64,000 nt of DNA from CAWANP01 sp963783445. GTDB lineage: Bacteria > Chloroflexota > Anaerolineae > JAAYZQ01. Location: NCBI GenBank assembly GCA_963783445.1, contig CAWANP010000019.1, positions 372,001 to 436,000 of the forward strand. The letters are read 5' to 3'. The notes beneath the pieces were generated by a model. It had not been told where the DNA came from. It made no database searches and was given only the letters and a program-made list of their open reading frames with translations. Below, one piece after another: positions 10,337 through 19,511 of this stretch. Position 1 is the first letter of the stretch, and every line of letters starts with the position of its first letter. Position numbers and translations under genes: made by a program.

Positions 10337-13300
10337 TCATGGCGCGGCCAGGGCCGCAAGCCGGGCCTGAAGCAGGTCCACGCCCTGGGTATTGGCTGGA
10401 AGTGGAACGGATGACTGCACCGAGGGCAGGATGTAGCTGTGCAACAGCTCCTGGGGGGCGTAGAAATCCCTGTCGTCCAGATCGCTGACAAAGACAGCTA
10501 CCAGGTCCAATTCTGGCAACACGAACACAAACTGTCCCGCGTATCCCAATGCCATGTAGTAGCGGCCGCTGTCGTCGATCCACCACTGGTAGCCGTAGCC
10601 TCCCTGAAGCGTAGCCGGGATGTGCTTCGCCGTCGAAGCTGCCACCCAGGAAGAGGGTACAAGCTGCTGGCCTGCCCACTGGCCATCATGGAGATATAGG
10701 TAGCCGATCTTGGCCAGGTCGTGGGGCCTCATCAGTAGCTCGCCCCAGCCGATAGAGATGCCTTGGGGGTTGGACGGCCAGTCGAGGTCGGAAATGCCCA
10801 GGGGGCTGAATAGGTTCTCCTGGGCGTATTCGGCGGCGCTCATGCCTGTCGTCTCCTGGATGATGGCCGAGAGGAGGAAGGAGGCGCCGTTGCAGTACTC
10901 AAAGACGCTCCCCGGTTCCGCGACCATGGGCAGGTCGAGCATGTGCTGGACCCAGTCATCGCTGTCTCGCATCTCGTTCAGGCCGCGCCAGCGGTACAGG
11001 TAGGAATCCTGGCAGTCCAGACCCGTGGTCATGGTCAGCAGGTGCTCGAGGGTCATGGCCTGCTTGCGCGCATCCAGGTTGGCTACGGTTCTGCCCGGCA
11101 GCAGATCCAGGACCGGCTGGTCCACGCCCCGGATGTAGCCCTGGTCGATGGCGATGCCGATGAGGGCCGAGACGATGCTCTTTGTGCAGGAGTGGATGAT
11201 GTGCTTCTCTCCGGGAGCAAAGGGCGCGACGGTGGCGTCGAGGACCAGGTGGCCGTTGCGAACGACGGCGACGGCGTCAATGCCAGGGTCTTTCTGGCGG
11301 ATGGCGTCCAGCATGTCGGCCAGCAGTTCCGAGTCCATGCCCTGTTCCTCCGGCGTGGAGACGGGCCAAGGCCCGACCGGCCACGAGGCGCCCGACGCTG
11401 GCCTCGGGGGCGTGGCGCTTCCCTGCTGTTGAACCGCTGGGGGTTCGGCAGACCCGGAGGATGACAGCGTCGCCTCGATATAGCCATCCACGACCTGCTC
11501 CAAGATCTCCAGCGGCATGCTGCCGTTTCGAAGCAGGACGTTGTGGAATGCCTTGAGGTCAAAGCGGTCGCCCAGCTCGTCCATGGCCCGCTGGCGTAGC
11601 TCGAGGATCTTGATCATGCCGATCTTGTAGGCGGTGGACTGCCCCGGCCAGACGATGTAGCGCGCGATCTGCAGGCTCGGCTCCACGCTGTCGCCGGGCT
11701 CGTAGCCCGTATTCTCTACAAAAAAGTCCAGGGCTTGGTCAAAGGTCCAGCCCTTGGCGTGGATGCCCGTATCGACGACCAGCCGGGCCGCCCGGAATGC
11801 CTCGGCCTGCAGACGGCCCAGGTCACCGTAGGGATCATCGTCGTACCAGCCGAGTTCGGCTGCGAGCTGCTCGGAATAGAGGGCCCAGCCTTCGGTGTAG
11901 CCATCAAAGGACATGGCGCCGCGGAAGGCTGGCAGCTCTGACTCCTGGGCGATGGAGATCTGGAAGTGATGGCCCGGGATGGCTTCGTGGTAGGCGAGGG
12001 TGGGCATGGCATAGCGCTCTTCGGCAGCGTTCCCCGGGCCGGCGTGAAAAGCGCCCGGCCGGGTACCATCGAGGGAGGGGGAAACGTACATGCCCTTGAT
12101 GGGGCTGGTGACGACCTGCAGCTCGGCCTGGGGCCGCAGGTCAAAGGCGGCATCCAGATTCTGCTCCGCACTGTCAATGAGGGCGGTGTAGGTGTCGATG
12201 ACCTCGCTGGCCGGCACCTGGCCGCCGTCTTGGGCCACCCGGTCGAACAGCGCGGGAATGCTCTCGCCTTCAGGATAGCCCAATGCTTCAGACCGGTCGC
12301 GCATCTGGGCGTGGACGCGCTCCAATTCCAGCAGGCCCAAGTCGTGGATCTCGCCCGCGCTCATACCGGTCGTGCTATAGTGCCGCAGCAGGTGGTCATA
12401 GTAGGCGTCGCCATTGGGGAACTGCCACAGGCCATCATCGCTGGGCGCCACGGATGCCAGGTGTTCCAGGTAGGTGGCAAGGTCCTGGTAAGCGGGCAGC
12501 ACGCTGTCCTCAATGGCCTGCACCGCCGTGTCCAGCAGCTCCTGTTTTTCTGCAGCAGTGAGGTCTTCCAGGGCGTCAACCTTTGTGGCAAGGGCATGGT
12601 AGTAGGGCGTTTGGGTAGGGCTGGACCCCGCAACCCCGCGCACCCCATACAGGGCCCACTGGCTGGCAAAGGCTGGGGGTACGATGCCGGCCTCTTCGCG
12701 CAGTCTGAGACCCTCCAGCAGTTGCCCAAATTTGGCATCCACCTGGCCCAAGCGCGTGACATAAGCCTCGGCGTCGGAGCTGGTGGCAATGGGGTGGAGA
12801 TCAGAGAAAAAGTAAGTGGTCAGCTCGTGGACCGCTGTCACCGGGAAAAAGGTGGCCGGATAGTCGTAGTACATGAACTGCGCCTCGCTGGCCTTGTCCT
12901 CCAGGTACCACTCGTAGACGTCGTAAGAGATCTGCTGTTCGGGCTCGAGTTGGTCGCGGTCATAGGCCCTGAGCATATCCAGGACGACGGCGCGCATCTG
13001 CTGGGTATCCCGGAGGTAGGCGTCCGAGATGTTGGTGAGTTCCGCGCCCTGCAGGCCATAGGCGCCACCGAGGCCATCGGCCAGAACGGTCTCGGGATCT
13101 CTCAGGGCGAGTTCCCGCCACGATGCCTCAAAAAACTGGTCGATGTTCAGACTCTGGAGGCTGACGAACAGTGTATCGGCGGGCGATCCTGCCCCGTTTG
13201 AGGTAGATGCCGCTGGGTGAGTATGCTGACCAGGGGGACCTGTGGACTCTGGCTGGTCCGAGGGGGCGGACGTGGAACCCTGTGTGTCTTGGGTCGCAGA

Positions 13301-13417
13301 GGAAGTGGCTAGGGGTACCTCTCTGACGGGATCTGGGGGGCTGGAGCATGCCAAGAAGGCGCAGACCGCCAAGAGCGCGGTCACAACCAGCAGTGCTCTG
13401 GCCAAGATCGCCTTCAT
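10337..13417 (-). CDS. DUF885 metallopeptidase-like / class C beta-lactamase-fold fusion lipoprotein
   Basis: 1026 residues from the ATG at 13417 (GGGGGAG ribosome site). A signal peptide with lipobox FLAC is followed by a Pro/Ser/Thr linker. Residues about 70-640 match DUF885, including YHEAIPGHHFQ, a zinc-type HEXXXGH motif. After a second linker, residues about 680-1020 are a serine hydrolase of the beta-lactamase/DD-peptidase fold: SCTK (SXXK nucleophile), YCN (YXN) and YGYQWW. Both enzymes sit outside the membrane. A fusion of the two is unusual in my knowledge. Peptide or peptidoglycan cleavage is inferred, not shown. Confidence 0.85.
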   Translation of the reverse strand: MKAILARALLVVTALLAVCAFLACSSPPDPVREVPLATSSATQDTQGSTSAPSDQPESTGPPGQHTHPAASTSNGAGSPADTLFVSLQSLNIDQFFEASWRELALRDPETVLADGLGGAYGLQGAELTNISDAYLRDTQQMRAVVLDMLRAYDRDQLEPEQQISYDVYEWYLEDKASEAQFMYYDYPATFFPVTAVHELTTYFFSDLHPIATSSDAEAYVTRLGQVDAKFGQLLEGLRLREEAGIVPPAFASQWALYGVRGVAGSSPTQTPYYHALATKVDALEDLTAAEKQELLDTAVQAIEDSVLPAYQDLATYLEHLASVAPSDDGLWQFPNGDAYYDHLLRHYSTTGMSAGEIHDLGLLELERVHAQMRDRSEALGYPEGESIPALFDRVAQDGGQVPASEVIDTYTALIDSAEQNLDAAFDLRPQAELQVVTSPIKGMYVSPSLDGTRPGAFHAGPGNAAEERYAMPTLAYHEAIPGHHFQISIAQESELPAFRGAMSFDGYTEGWALYSEQLAAELGWYDDDPYGDLGRLQAEAFRAARLVVDTGIHAKGWTFDQALDFFVENTGYEPGDSVEPSLQIARYIVWPGQSTAYKIGMIKILELRQRAMDELGDRFDLKAFHNVLLRNGSMPLEILEQVVDGYIEATLSSSGSAEPPAVQQQGSATPPRPASGASWPVGPWPVSTPEEQGMDSELLADMLDAIRQKDPGIDAVAVVRNGHLVLDATVAPFAPGEKHIIHSCTKSIVSALIGIAIDQGYIRGVDQPVLDLLPGRTVANLDARKQAMTLEHLLTMTTGLDCQDSYLYRWRGLNEMRDSDDWVQHMLDLPMVAEPGSVFEYCNGASFLLSAIIQETTGMSAAEYAQENLFSPLGISDLDWPSNPQGISIGWGELLMRPHDLAKIGYLYLHDGQWAGQQLVPSSWVAASTAKHIPATLQGGYGYQWWIDDSGRYYMALGYAGQFVFVLPELDLVAVFVSDLDDRDFYAPQELLHSYILPSVQSSVPLPANTQGVDLLQARLAALAAP

Positions 13418-13587
13418 GTCTCCCCCACCTTCCCGACCCGGCTCGTCCCTCCGGTGCGCGAACAACGCGCTTTGCTTCCACATCGTAAAGGGCGAAACGG
13501 TGCCCTCTGTTCGTGTACCGGTTGTTGAGGAGCCAGGTCCGTACTGGACCCCTAGTTGTCAGTATATCGCATAGGGTGTGCTGTCAC

Positions 13588-13632
13588 ATTGGCCATCTGG
13601 GGGATTTCGCATTGGCCACGTGGCCAGTCTTT
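13588..13632. repeat. Dispersed GGCCA/TGGCC intergenic element, copy 1
   Basis: ATTGGCCATCTGGGGGATT followed by ATTGGCCACGTGGCCAGT and a T-run. Similar copies lie near 30.15, 38.6 and 38.8 kb, always between genes. The second half folds into a short hairpin. Confidence 0.75.
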
Positions 13633-13642
13633 GGGGCTGGCG

Positions 13643-15634
13643 CTACCACACTGCGTCCGTGAACTCGGTTGGCGGAGCTGAACGGGGAAGATCCCGGAAG
13701 GATTGGTTCGTGTAGTCCAACCAGTCTTGAAGGTCATTGCTCATCGACTCCAGGATCTGGGGCTGCTCGCTGGCCACGTTGTTCTGTTCGCTTGGGTCGG
13801 CCGCCAGGTCATAGAGCGCGCGCTCTCCGCTGGTCTGGTTGAGGATCAGCTTGTAGCCATCGCGCTGCAAGGCTTTGGACTCCTGGGGCGCGCGGTAGAG
13901 TGATTCGCTATAGATGGGCCGTGCTGGCAGCGCCTCTCCACTCAAGGCAGGGATGAGGCTTATACCCTCCGCCTCTGGGGGCATGGCCGCCCCGGCAGCC
14001 TCGATGAGGGTGGGCGCCAGGTCCAGCAGCGCCACCGGCGTATCAACCGCCGAGGAGGCGGCGATGCCTGGACCGGCCATGATGAGCGGTATGCGAATCA
14101 CTTCCTGGTGCAGGCTGTGGCCGTAGGTGTAGCCACCGTGTTCCATGAATTCTTGGCCGTGATCCGAGGTCACCACGACCAGCGTGTCTCCGGCCAGACC
14201 TTGGGCCTCAATCTGCCCGACAAGGCCACCCACCAGCCGGTCCAGGCGGTGGACCTCGCCATCGTAGAGCGCGGTCAGGCCTTCCACGTCCAGAGGCATC
14301 AGTTTCTCCCGGGGTGCAAAGGCATCCCCCAGCCGCCAGTAGCCCATCCCCTTGAGTATGGCTTCAGAACTGGCCAGGGGCCCCTCGGGCAGCGGACGGA
14401 AAGGCGGCTCAAGGCTGTAGGGGGGGAGCGCTTCGCTGTAATGGACCCACAGGAAAAACCGCTCGCTGCCGTGCAGGTCCAGGAAGCGGCTTACCCGGGC
14501 ATTGACGCTGTCGCCGCCCCAGTCCTGGGGAAGCGGCGAATCAAAGAGGCGGGCATGGCCGCTGGACAGCAAGCCGCAGGCGGACGTATCCTCCGGGCAG
14601 CCCAGGAGCCAGCCCAGCGCCCGGTCGCGGGTGGGACCCAGGTCAAAGGGTTCTTTGGCGCGAGTGGTTTCAAAATCCTCAAAACCCTGGTCAAAACCCA
14701 GCTCGGCGGTCAGCCAGGGGCTGGTCAGGTAGGCGGCGGCGTGATAGCCGGCGTCTCGCAGCGCCTCGGCCAGGGTAACGCGCTGCTCATCCAGGTGGGG
14801 CTGGCAACTGATGGCGGCCTGGCAGGCGATGCCCAGTTGGCTGGGATAGAGGGACGTGAGCAGGGAAGCCAGCGAAGGCTCGGTCCAGGATGCTTGGGTG
14901 AAAGCCTGGTCGAAACGGAGGCCACGCTGGGCCAGGGCGTCGATATTGGGGCTGATGGCGGGATCGTAGCCGTAGGCGCCCAGGTGGTCGGGCCGGAGCC
15001 CGCCAGCGGTGACCAGGACGATGTTGGGCTGCTGGGGCGTGGCGACCTGATCCGTAGCCGGTGGGTTGAACAGGGGCAGATCGCGCAGGCCGGTCCGGTA
15101 GCCGGCGACAACAAGGACAGCCAGAAACGCGATCAGGTAGGCAGACAGGACCACAGCCCGAAACGCGGGCCAGGAAAGGGCCTTGGCCCTGGCCACGCTC
15201 CCCGCAAACCAGCCTGCCGCCAGGCCCAGGGATCCCCCCAAGACGAGCACCAGCAGCCAACCTGCGGCACCCGGCTCGTAGCGCTGCAGCCAGAACAGCA
15301 GACAGATTGCGGCAGCCAATAGCCCGGAAACGAGCCCGGCCAGGCCGGCGCGCGAAGCCTGCCTCTTGACCAGTCGATGGATGATCCAGGCGGCGCCACC
15401 GATGAGCGCGCCGGCCAGGGCGAAGAGCAGACCATAGATGGCGGCGAGATAGGCCAGGTTCAGAAGCCGGGGGCCCAGGTAGGGCAGGATCGAGCCCTGG
15501 AGCAGCAGGGGCAGGCCGTCCAGAAGGGCGGCCAGAAGACCCCAGGCCAGCCCTACGATCAGTCCGGTCCAGATGGGCCGGAGTCGTGGGGGTGTAGTGC
15601 TCTCCAGGGTGGCAGCTGGCTGTGGCTGTTCCAT
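13643..15634 (-). CDS. Membrane-anchored sulfatase-like hydrolase/transferase A
   Basis: 663 residues. Five or so transmembrane helices occupy residues 20-200 and the alkaline-phosphatase-superfamily domain follows. The usual Cys of sulfatases (CXPSR) is replaced by Thr in QASWTEPSLASLLTSLYPS, so no formylglycine can form. The later metal motif TSDHGQEFMEHGG is intact, but the first metal-ligand Asp is missing: VTAGGLRPDHLGAYG has Gly where sisters have VDALRAD or VDTLRAD. Phosphotransfer or phosphodiester cleavage at the cell surface seems more likely than sulfate-ester hydrolysis. It follows its paralogue by 10 bp and is the last gene of the run. Confidence 0.82.
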   Translation of the reverse strand: MEQPQPAATLESTTPPRLRPIWTGLIVGLAWGLLAALLDGLPLLLQGSILPYLGPRLLNLAYLAAIYGLLFALAGALIGGAAWIIHRLVKRQASRAGLAGLVSGLLAAAICLLFWLQRYEPGAAGWLLVLVLGGSLGLAAGWFAGSVARAKALSWPAFRAVVLSAYLIAFLAVLVVAGYRTGLRDLPLFNPPATDQVATPQQPNIVLVTAGGLRPDHLGAYGYDPAISPNIDALAQRGLRFDQAFTQASWTEPSLASLLTSLYPSQLGIACQAAISCQPHLDEQRVTLAEALRDAGYHAAAYLTSPWLTAELGFDQGFEDFETTRAKEPFDLGPTRDRALGWLLGCPEDTSACGLLSSGHARLFDSPLPQDWGGDSVNARVSRFLDLHGSERFFLWVHYSEALPPYSLEPPFRPLPEGPLASSEAILKGMGYWRLGDAFAPREKLMPLDVEGLTALYDGEVHRLDRLVGGLVGQIEAQGLAGDTLVVVTSDHGQEFMEHGGYTYGHSLHQEVIRIPLIMAGPGIAASSAVDTPVALLDLAPTLIEAAGAAMPPEAEGISLIPALSGEALPARPIYSESLYRAPQESKALQRDGYKLILNQTSGERALYDLAADPSEQNNVASEQPQILESMSNDLQDWLDYTNQSFRDLPRSAPPTEFTDAVW

Positions 15635-15644
15635 AGGCTGAATC

Positions 15645-17644
15645 TCAGTAGCCGATCTGGCGCAGGGCTTCTTCCATGGCCGCGTCCATTTCGCCGGCCT
15701 CGCCGCGCGCGTGGGGAAGTGAAGCCCAGCTCTCCATCATGCTGGCTGTCCAGGCCCGGAGTTCGTCGCGCATGGCGGCGGCCCGCTGCGGTTCCGCGGA
15801 CGAGAGGTCGTGCTGCTCGCCGGGATCGTTCCGCAGATCGTACAACTCGGCCTGGTCGAGCTTGACGTTGTAGACCAGCTTATAGTCCCCCTGGCGCAGG
15901 GCCTTGTCGTCGTAGGAGGAACGGCGGGCGGGCGCCTCGCGTGTAGATAGCCACGGGCGGCAGATCCTCGCCCTGAAGAATGGGCAGCAGGCTCTGCCCA
16001 TGAATCGGATCAGGCGACGGCGCGCCCGCGATGTCGATGAGGGTGGGGGCCAGATCGAGCATGGGGACCGGCATCTCTACGAAGCTGCCCGGCTCTGCCA
16101 CCTGGGGCCCGACAAAGATCAAGGGCACCCAGTCCAGCTCCTGGTAGACGGTATGGCCGTGGCCATAGTCGCCATGTTCGTTGAATTCCTCGCCATGGTC
16201 GGCGGTGATGACCAGGATCGTGCTGCCGGCCAGCCCCTGGGCTTCGATCTCTTGCCAGATGGCGGCGATCCAGGTATCTACGTCCAGGGCCTCGCCGCCG
16301 TACAGGGCCCGGACAGCGGCCAGGTCATCGGGGCGCACGACCATGGGCGTGGTCTTGTTGGCGGGCGTCCAGGCCCGTAGGAAATCCTCACGTTCGTCGC
16401 TGAACCGTGCCCGGGATGCCGCCGAAGGATCGCTGGGGATCGTAGGCGGCGTGGGGCTCCATGTAGTGGAGCCAAAGGAAGAACTGCTCGTCGCGATGGA
16501 GGCGGATAAAACGCCGGGCCAGATCGTTGACCCGGCCGCCCTCGTTCTGCATGACCAGCAGCCGGTCGAAGAACATGGTATAGCCATCACCAAAGGTGTC
16601 GCAGATAAGCCCCCCTTGGCGGCAGGCCAGGCCGACCAGCGATGTCTCAGCCCGCAGCCGGTCGAGGCCATAGGGGCGGCCCGGCTCCGGGGCCACATAA
16701 TCATCAAAGCCTTGAGCGTAGCCCTTGGCCGGGACGAGGTGGCCGTTGGTGACGAAAGCCTGCGTACGATAGCCAGCTGCTTGTAGCGCTTCGGCGACGG
16801 TAACGCGCATGTCGTCGATGACCCACTTCCTGCCGGTGATGATGCCCAGTTCGGTGGGATACAGAGAAGTCAGGAAGGAGGCGATGGATGGCACCGTAGA
16901 GCTGGCCTGACTGATGGCCTGCTGGAAGACCAGGCCGCGTTTGGCCAGGGCGTCGATGTTGGGGCTGACGGCCGGGCTGTTGCCATAGATGCCCAGGCCG
17001 TCGGCGCGCAGGGCATCGATAGAGACAAGTACAATATTCGGGCGCTCCGGTGTGGGACGCTGGTCGGTGACGCGGGGGTTGAAAGCAGCCAGGTCGCGGA
17101 TGGAAATGTGAAAGACGGCGGCCCCGAGCAGGATGACGGCGCAGGCGACAAAGACCGTGATGACCACGTTTTGCAGCCTTTCGCCTCGTCTGGGCGAGTC
17201 TGCAATGGTGACGGCAGCCGCTGCACGGGCAAGCCAGCCGGCGAACGCTCCGGTCAGCAGAGCCAGGATGACGATCAGTATGGTGGAGCCTCCCTGGTAG
17301 TGCTGGAGGCCATAGGCCGCTGCCGATAGGGCGACGGCGAGGCCGGCGTACAGGGCAAAGAGGTCGGATAGGTTGGCACGCCGGTGGCTGAAGTATAGGA
17401 CGGCCCACACAATGGTGCCCACCAGGGCCAGCAGCAGGCCGAAAACCAGGGCGTAGAATACGGCGACGTAGGTCACTGTCAGCAGGCGCCGGCCCAGGGC
17501 GGCCAGGGGATCGCCCTCCAGCAGGGCCGGCAGGGTATCGAGGAGGCCAAAGACCAGACCCCAACCCAGGCCCAGGGCGGCGGCCATGGTAATGGCCGTC
17601 AGCTCCATGCGGCGTTTGTCGCGCTCTCCCTTTTCCCGATCCAC
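15645..17644 (-). CDS. Membrane-anchored sulfatase-like hydrolase/transferase B, frame-interrupted
   Basis: The repaired protein has 665 residues with the same layout as the downstream paralogue: N-terminal helices (about 12-180), then the catalytic domain. Metal motif VSIDALRADGLGIYG is complete; the nucleophile region QASSTVPSIASFLTSLYPT has Thr instead of Cys; the second metal motif is ITADHGEEFNEHGDYGHGH. Extra bases break the frame near 16407 (ACG[G]TTC) and 15943 (ACG[C]GAG). It could be an envelope phospho-transferase or phosphodiesterase. Probably active if the shifts are artefacts. Confidence 0.8.
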
Positions 17645-18032
17645 AGTTCCTATACTCCCGAAAGGTACATGCCGATGTCGAGGTCCCGGTTTACCAGGTC
17701 CCAGCAGGCGATTATAACCTCAGAGGGAAACGGAGTCAAACCTACCTGGCTGCCAGCCGGATGCGGGCCTCACCAGGCTCGCTGTTGATGCCAGAGCTGG
17801 GGCTCGGAGAGCTGGATGTGCCAGCCGTCAGTGCCGCTGGTCACGGGCCAGTGGCGAGCAACCGGAGGCTTGGGCGAGCAACCGGAGGCCCTGGCGAGTA
17901 GCCATGGACCCGGGCGAGCAAGCAGAGACCCGCGTGAGCTACCAGAAGTCTGGGCGAGCAACCAGAAGCTGGGGCGGGCAGCCAGAAGCCGGGGCGAGCA
18001 AGCCTGAAGGCAGCAGGTTGCCTTGAACCACC
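17645..18032. other. Intergenic region carrying the 20-bp tandem array
   Basis: No gene. The left part holds the upstream region of sulfatase-like gene B. The right part is taken up by the eight-copy 20-bp repeat described separately. The gap is the only large break inside the envelope run. Confidence 0.6.
17853..18012. repeat. Eight-copy 20-bp tandem repeat
   Basis: The phrase GGCGAGCAACCGGAGGC recurs with exactly 20-bp spacing at 17853, 17873, 17893, 17913, 17933, 17953, 17973 and 17993, with sequence drift between copies. Twenty base pairs is close to two helical turns, so every copy presents the same face of the DNA. Confidence 0.85.
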
Positions 18033-19511
18033 CTAGCCTGACTTGCGCCGGGTCAGCAGGATGGCGATGGCGGCGCCAACCACAAGCAGTACGGCGGCGC
18101 CAATGGCCAGCCCCCACAGGTTGGTACCACTGCCCGCTTCCTCCCAGCTCACGTCGTCGAACCAGGCCCGGCCGTCGGCAATGATCTGGGCCCAGATCTG
18201 GACCGCTGCCGCCTCGGGGGGAGCTTGCAGTTCGATCTCGCCTTCGGCCCAGTCGCTATTGCCCTGCTGGGCAGCTACTGTAACCGGTTCGCCCAGCGGA
18301 CCTCCCAGCTCATCCACAAAAGAGATCTGGTAGGCGACCACGCCGTCAAGGATCTGGGCTTTGAGCCATCCCGAGAAACTATAGTCGACGCCGGGTTCTA
18401 CGCTCACCGTCTGGAGCCAGGACATGCGGCCCTCGCCCTGGTACTGGCCTCCGGCGCTGCGCTTGCCCTCCTTGACGACGGTCGCATCCCACAGGAACTG
18501 GGCATCCCCCTCGGCGTTGAGATCGGCGGGATACCAGCCATCGGGCAGGCCGTCGCCGTCGGCGTCCTGCTCAAAACCAGGGTTCTGGAGGGTCTCGGGC
18601 AGGCTGTGGTTAAAGTTGCGGTACTCCCACATGATCTGGCCGGAAGGATCCACCTCAATGACGCGCCGGTGGTTGTTGTCGGCGATGAGGGTGTTGCCGT
18701 TGGGCAGCCGGTCGGCCTCGTAGGGAAGGGCCAGCCCCTCAAAGGTCCAGCCCACGCCGCCGGAGGGGTCTACCTCCAGAACGCGATGGTTGCGCGAGTC
18801 GGTGATGAGGGTATTTCCGTTCTCCAGCCGGTCGGCGTCGCGCGGCCAGTCCAGCGTATCGCCGCCGAAGGACCAGACGATCTCACCCGAGGTATCTACC
18901 TCGATGACCTGGTTCTCTTCCGAGTTTGCGATCATGGTGTTGCCGTCCGGGAGCCGGTCGGCGTTGTGGGGCCGGGTCAGCTGCTCGTAGGCCCAGACCA
19001 CCTGGCCTGTCATGTCGACCTCGATGACGCGGTCATTGTTTCGGTCGGTGATGAGCAGGTTCCCGCCCTCCAGCAGTTCGGCGTCGTTGGGATAGTGCAG
19101 GTGCGAGCCGTCGGAAAGGGAGCCGCTGCCGGCGCCCCAGTCGTCGGAACTCCAGAGGATCTCGCCCTCACCGTCCACGCTCAAGACCCGGTCGTGGCTG
19201 GTATCGCTGACGAGCGTACTGCCATCAGGCAGGCGTTCAGCGCTGTGGGGAAAGGCCAGCTGCCCCACGTAGAGCCATACCAGCTCGCCCGCCGGGTTGA
19301 TCTCCATGACCGCAGCGTCGGTGGTCGTATAATAGGCCCCACCGGCGTCGGTGATGAGGGTATTTCCGTTGGGCAGTCGCTCGATGCCCAGCGGCCTGTC
19401 CAGCATCTCGGGCGGAAAATAGTCCTCGCGCTCGCTCTGAGCCAGTACACCGGGGGCGGCAAGAATGGCCACCAGCCCAGCCAATACCAGGATTGTCCGT
19501 ACTTTTCTCAA
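18033..19511 (-). CDS. Exported beta-propeller protein (NHL/arylsulfotransferase-like) with C-terminal membrane anchor
   Basis: 492 residues. A signal peptide ends in VLAQ. Seven or so repeats follow, of the form RLPNGNTLIxD..NxRVxEVDPSGxxxW (about residues 40-300), typical of NHL/ASST-like propellers. Then comes a jelly-roll module beginning NPGFEQDADGDGLPDGW (about 310-450), resembling a carbohydrate-binding domain, and a C-terminal helix ending LLTRRKSG. Function unknown; surface recognition or scaffolding is a guess. Its start overlaps the glycosyltransferase stop by 4 bp, so the two are translationally coupled. Confidence 0.75.
   Translation of the reverse strand: MRKVRTILVLAGLVAILAAPGVLAQSEREDYFPPEMLDRPLGIERLPNGNTLITDAGGAYYTTTDAAVMEINPAGELVWLYVGQLAFPHSAERLPDGSTLVSDTSHDRVLSVDGEGEILWSSDDWGAGSGSLSDGSHLHYPNDAELLEGGNLLITDRNNDRVIEVDMTGQVVWAYEQLTRPHNADRLPDGNTMIANSEENQVIEVDTSGEIVWSFGGDTLDWPRDADRLENGNTLITDSRNHRVLEVDPSGGVGWTFEGLALPYEADRLPNGNTLIADNNHRRVIEVDPSGQIMWEYRNFNHSLPETLQNPGFEQDADGDGLPDGWYPADLNAEGDAQFLWDATVVKEGKRSAGGQYQGEGRMSWLQTVSVEPGVDYSFSGWLKAQILDGVVAYQISFVDELGGPLGEPVTVAAQQGNSDWAEGEIELQAPPEAAAVQIWAQIIADGRAWFDDVSWEEAGSGTNLWGLAIGAAVLLVVGAAIAILLTRRKSG

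Noticed and set aside
17853..18012. CRISPR array
   Set aside because: Units are 20 bp head to tail with no spacers and no cas genes; a simple tandem repeat.
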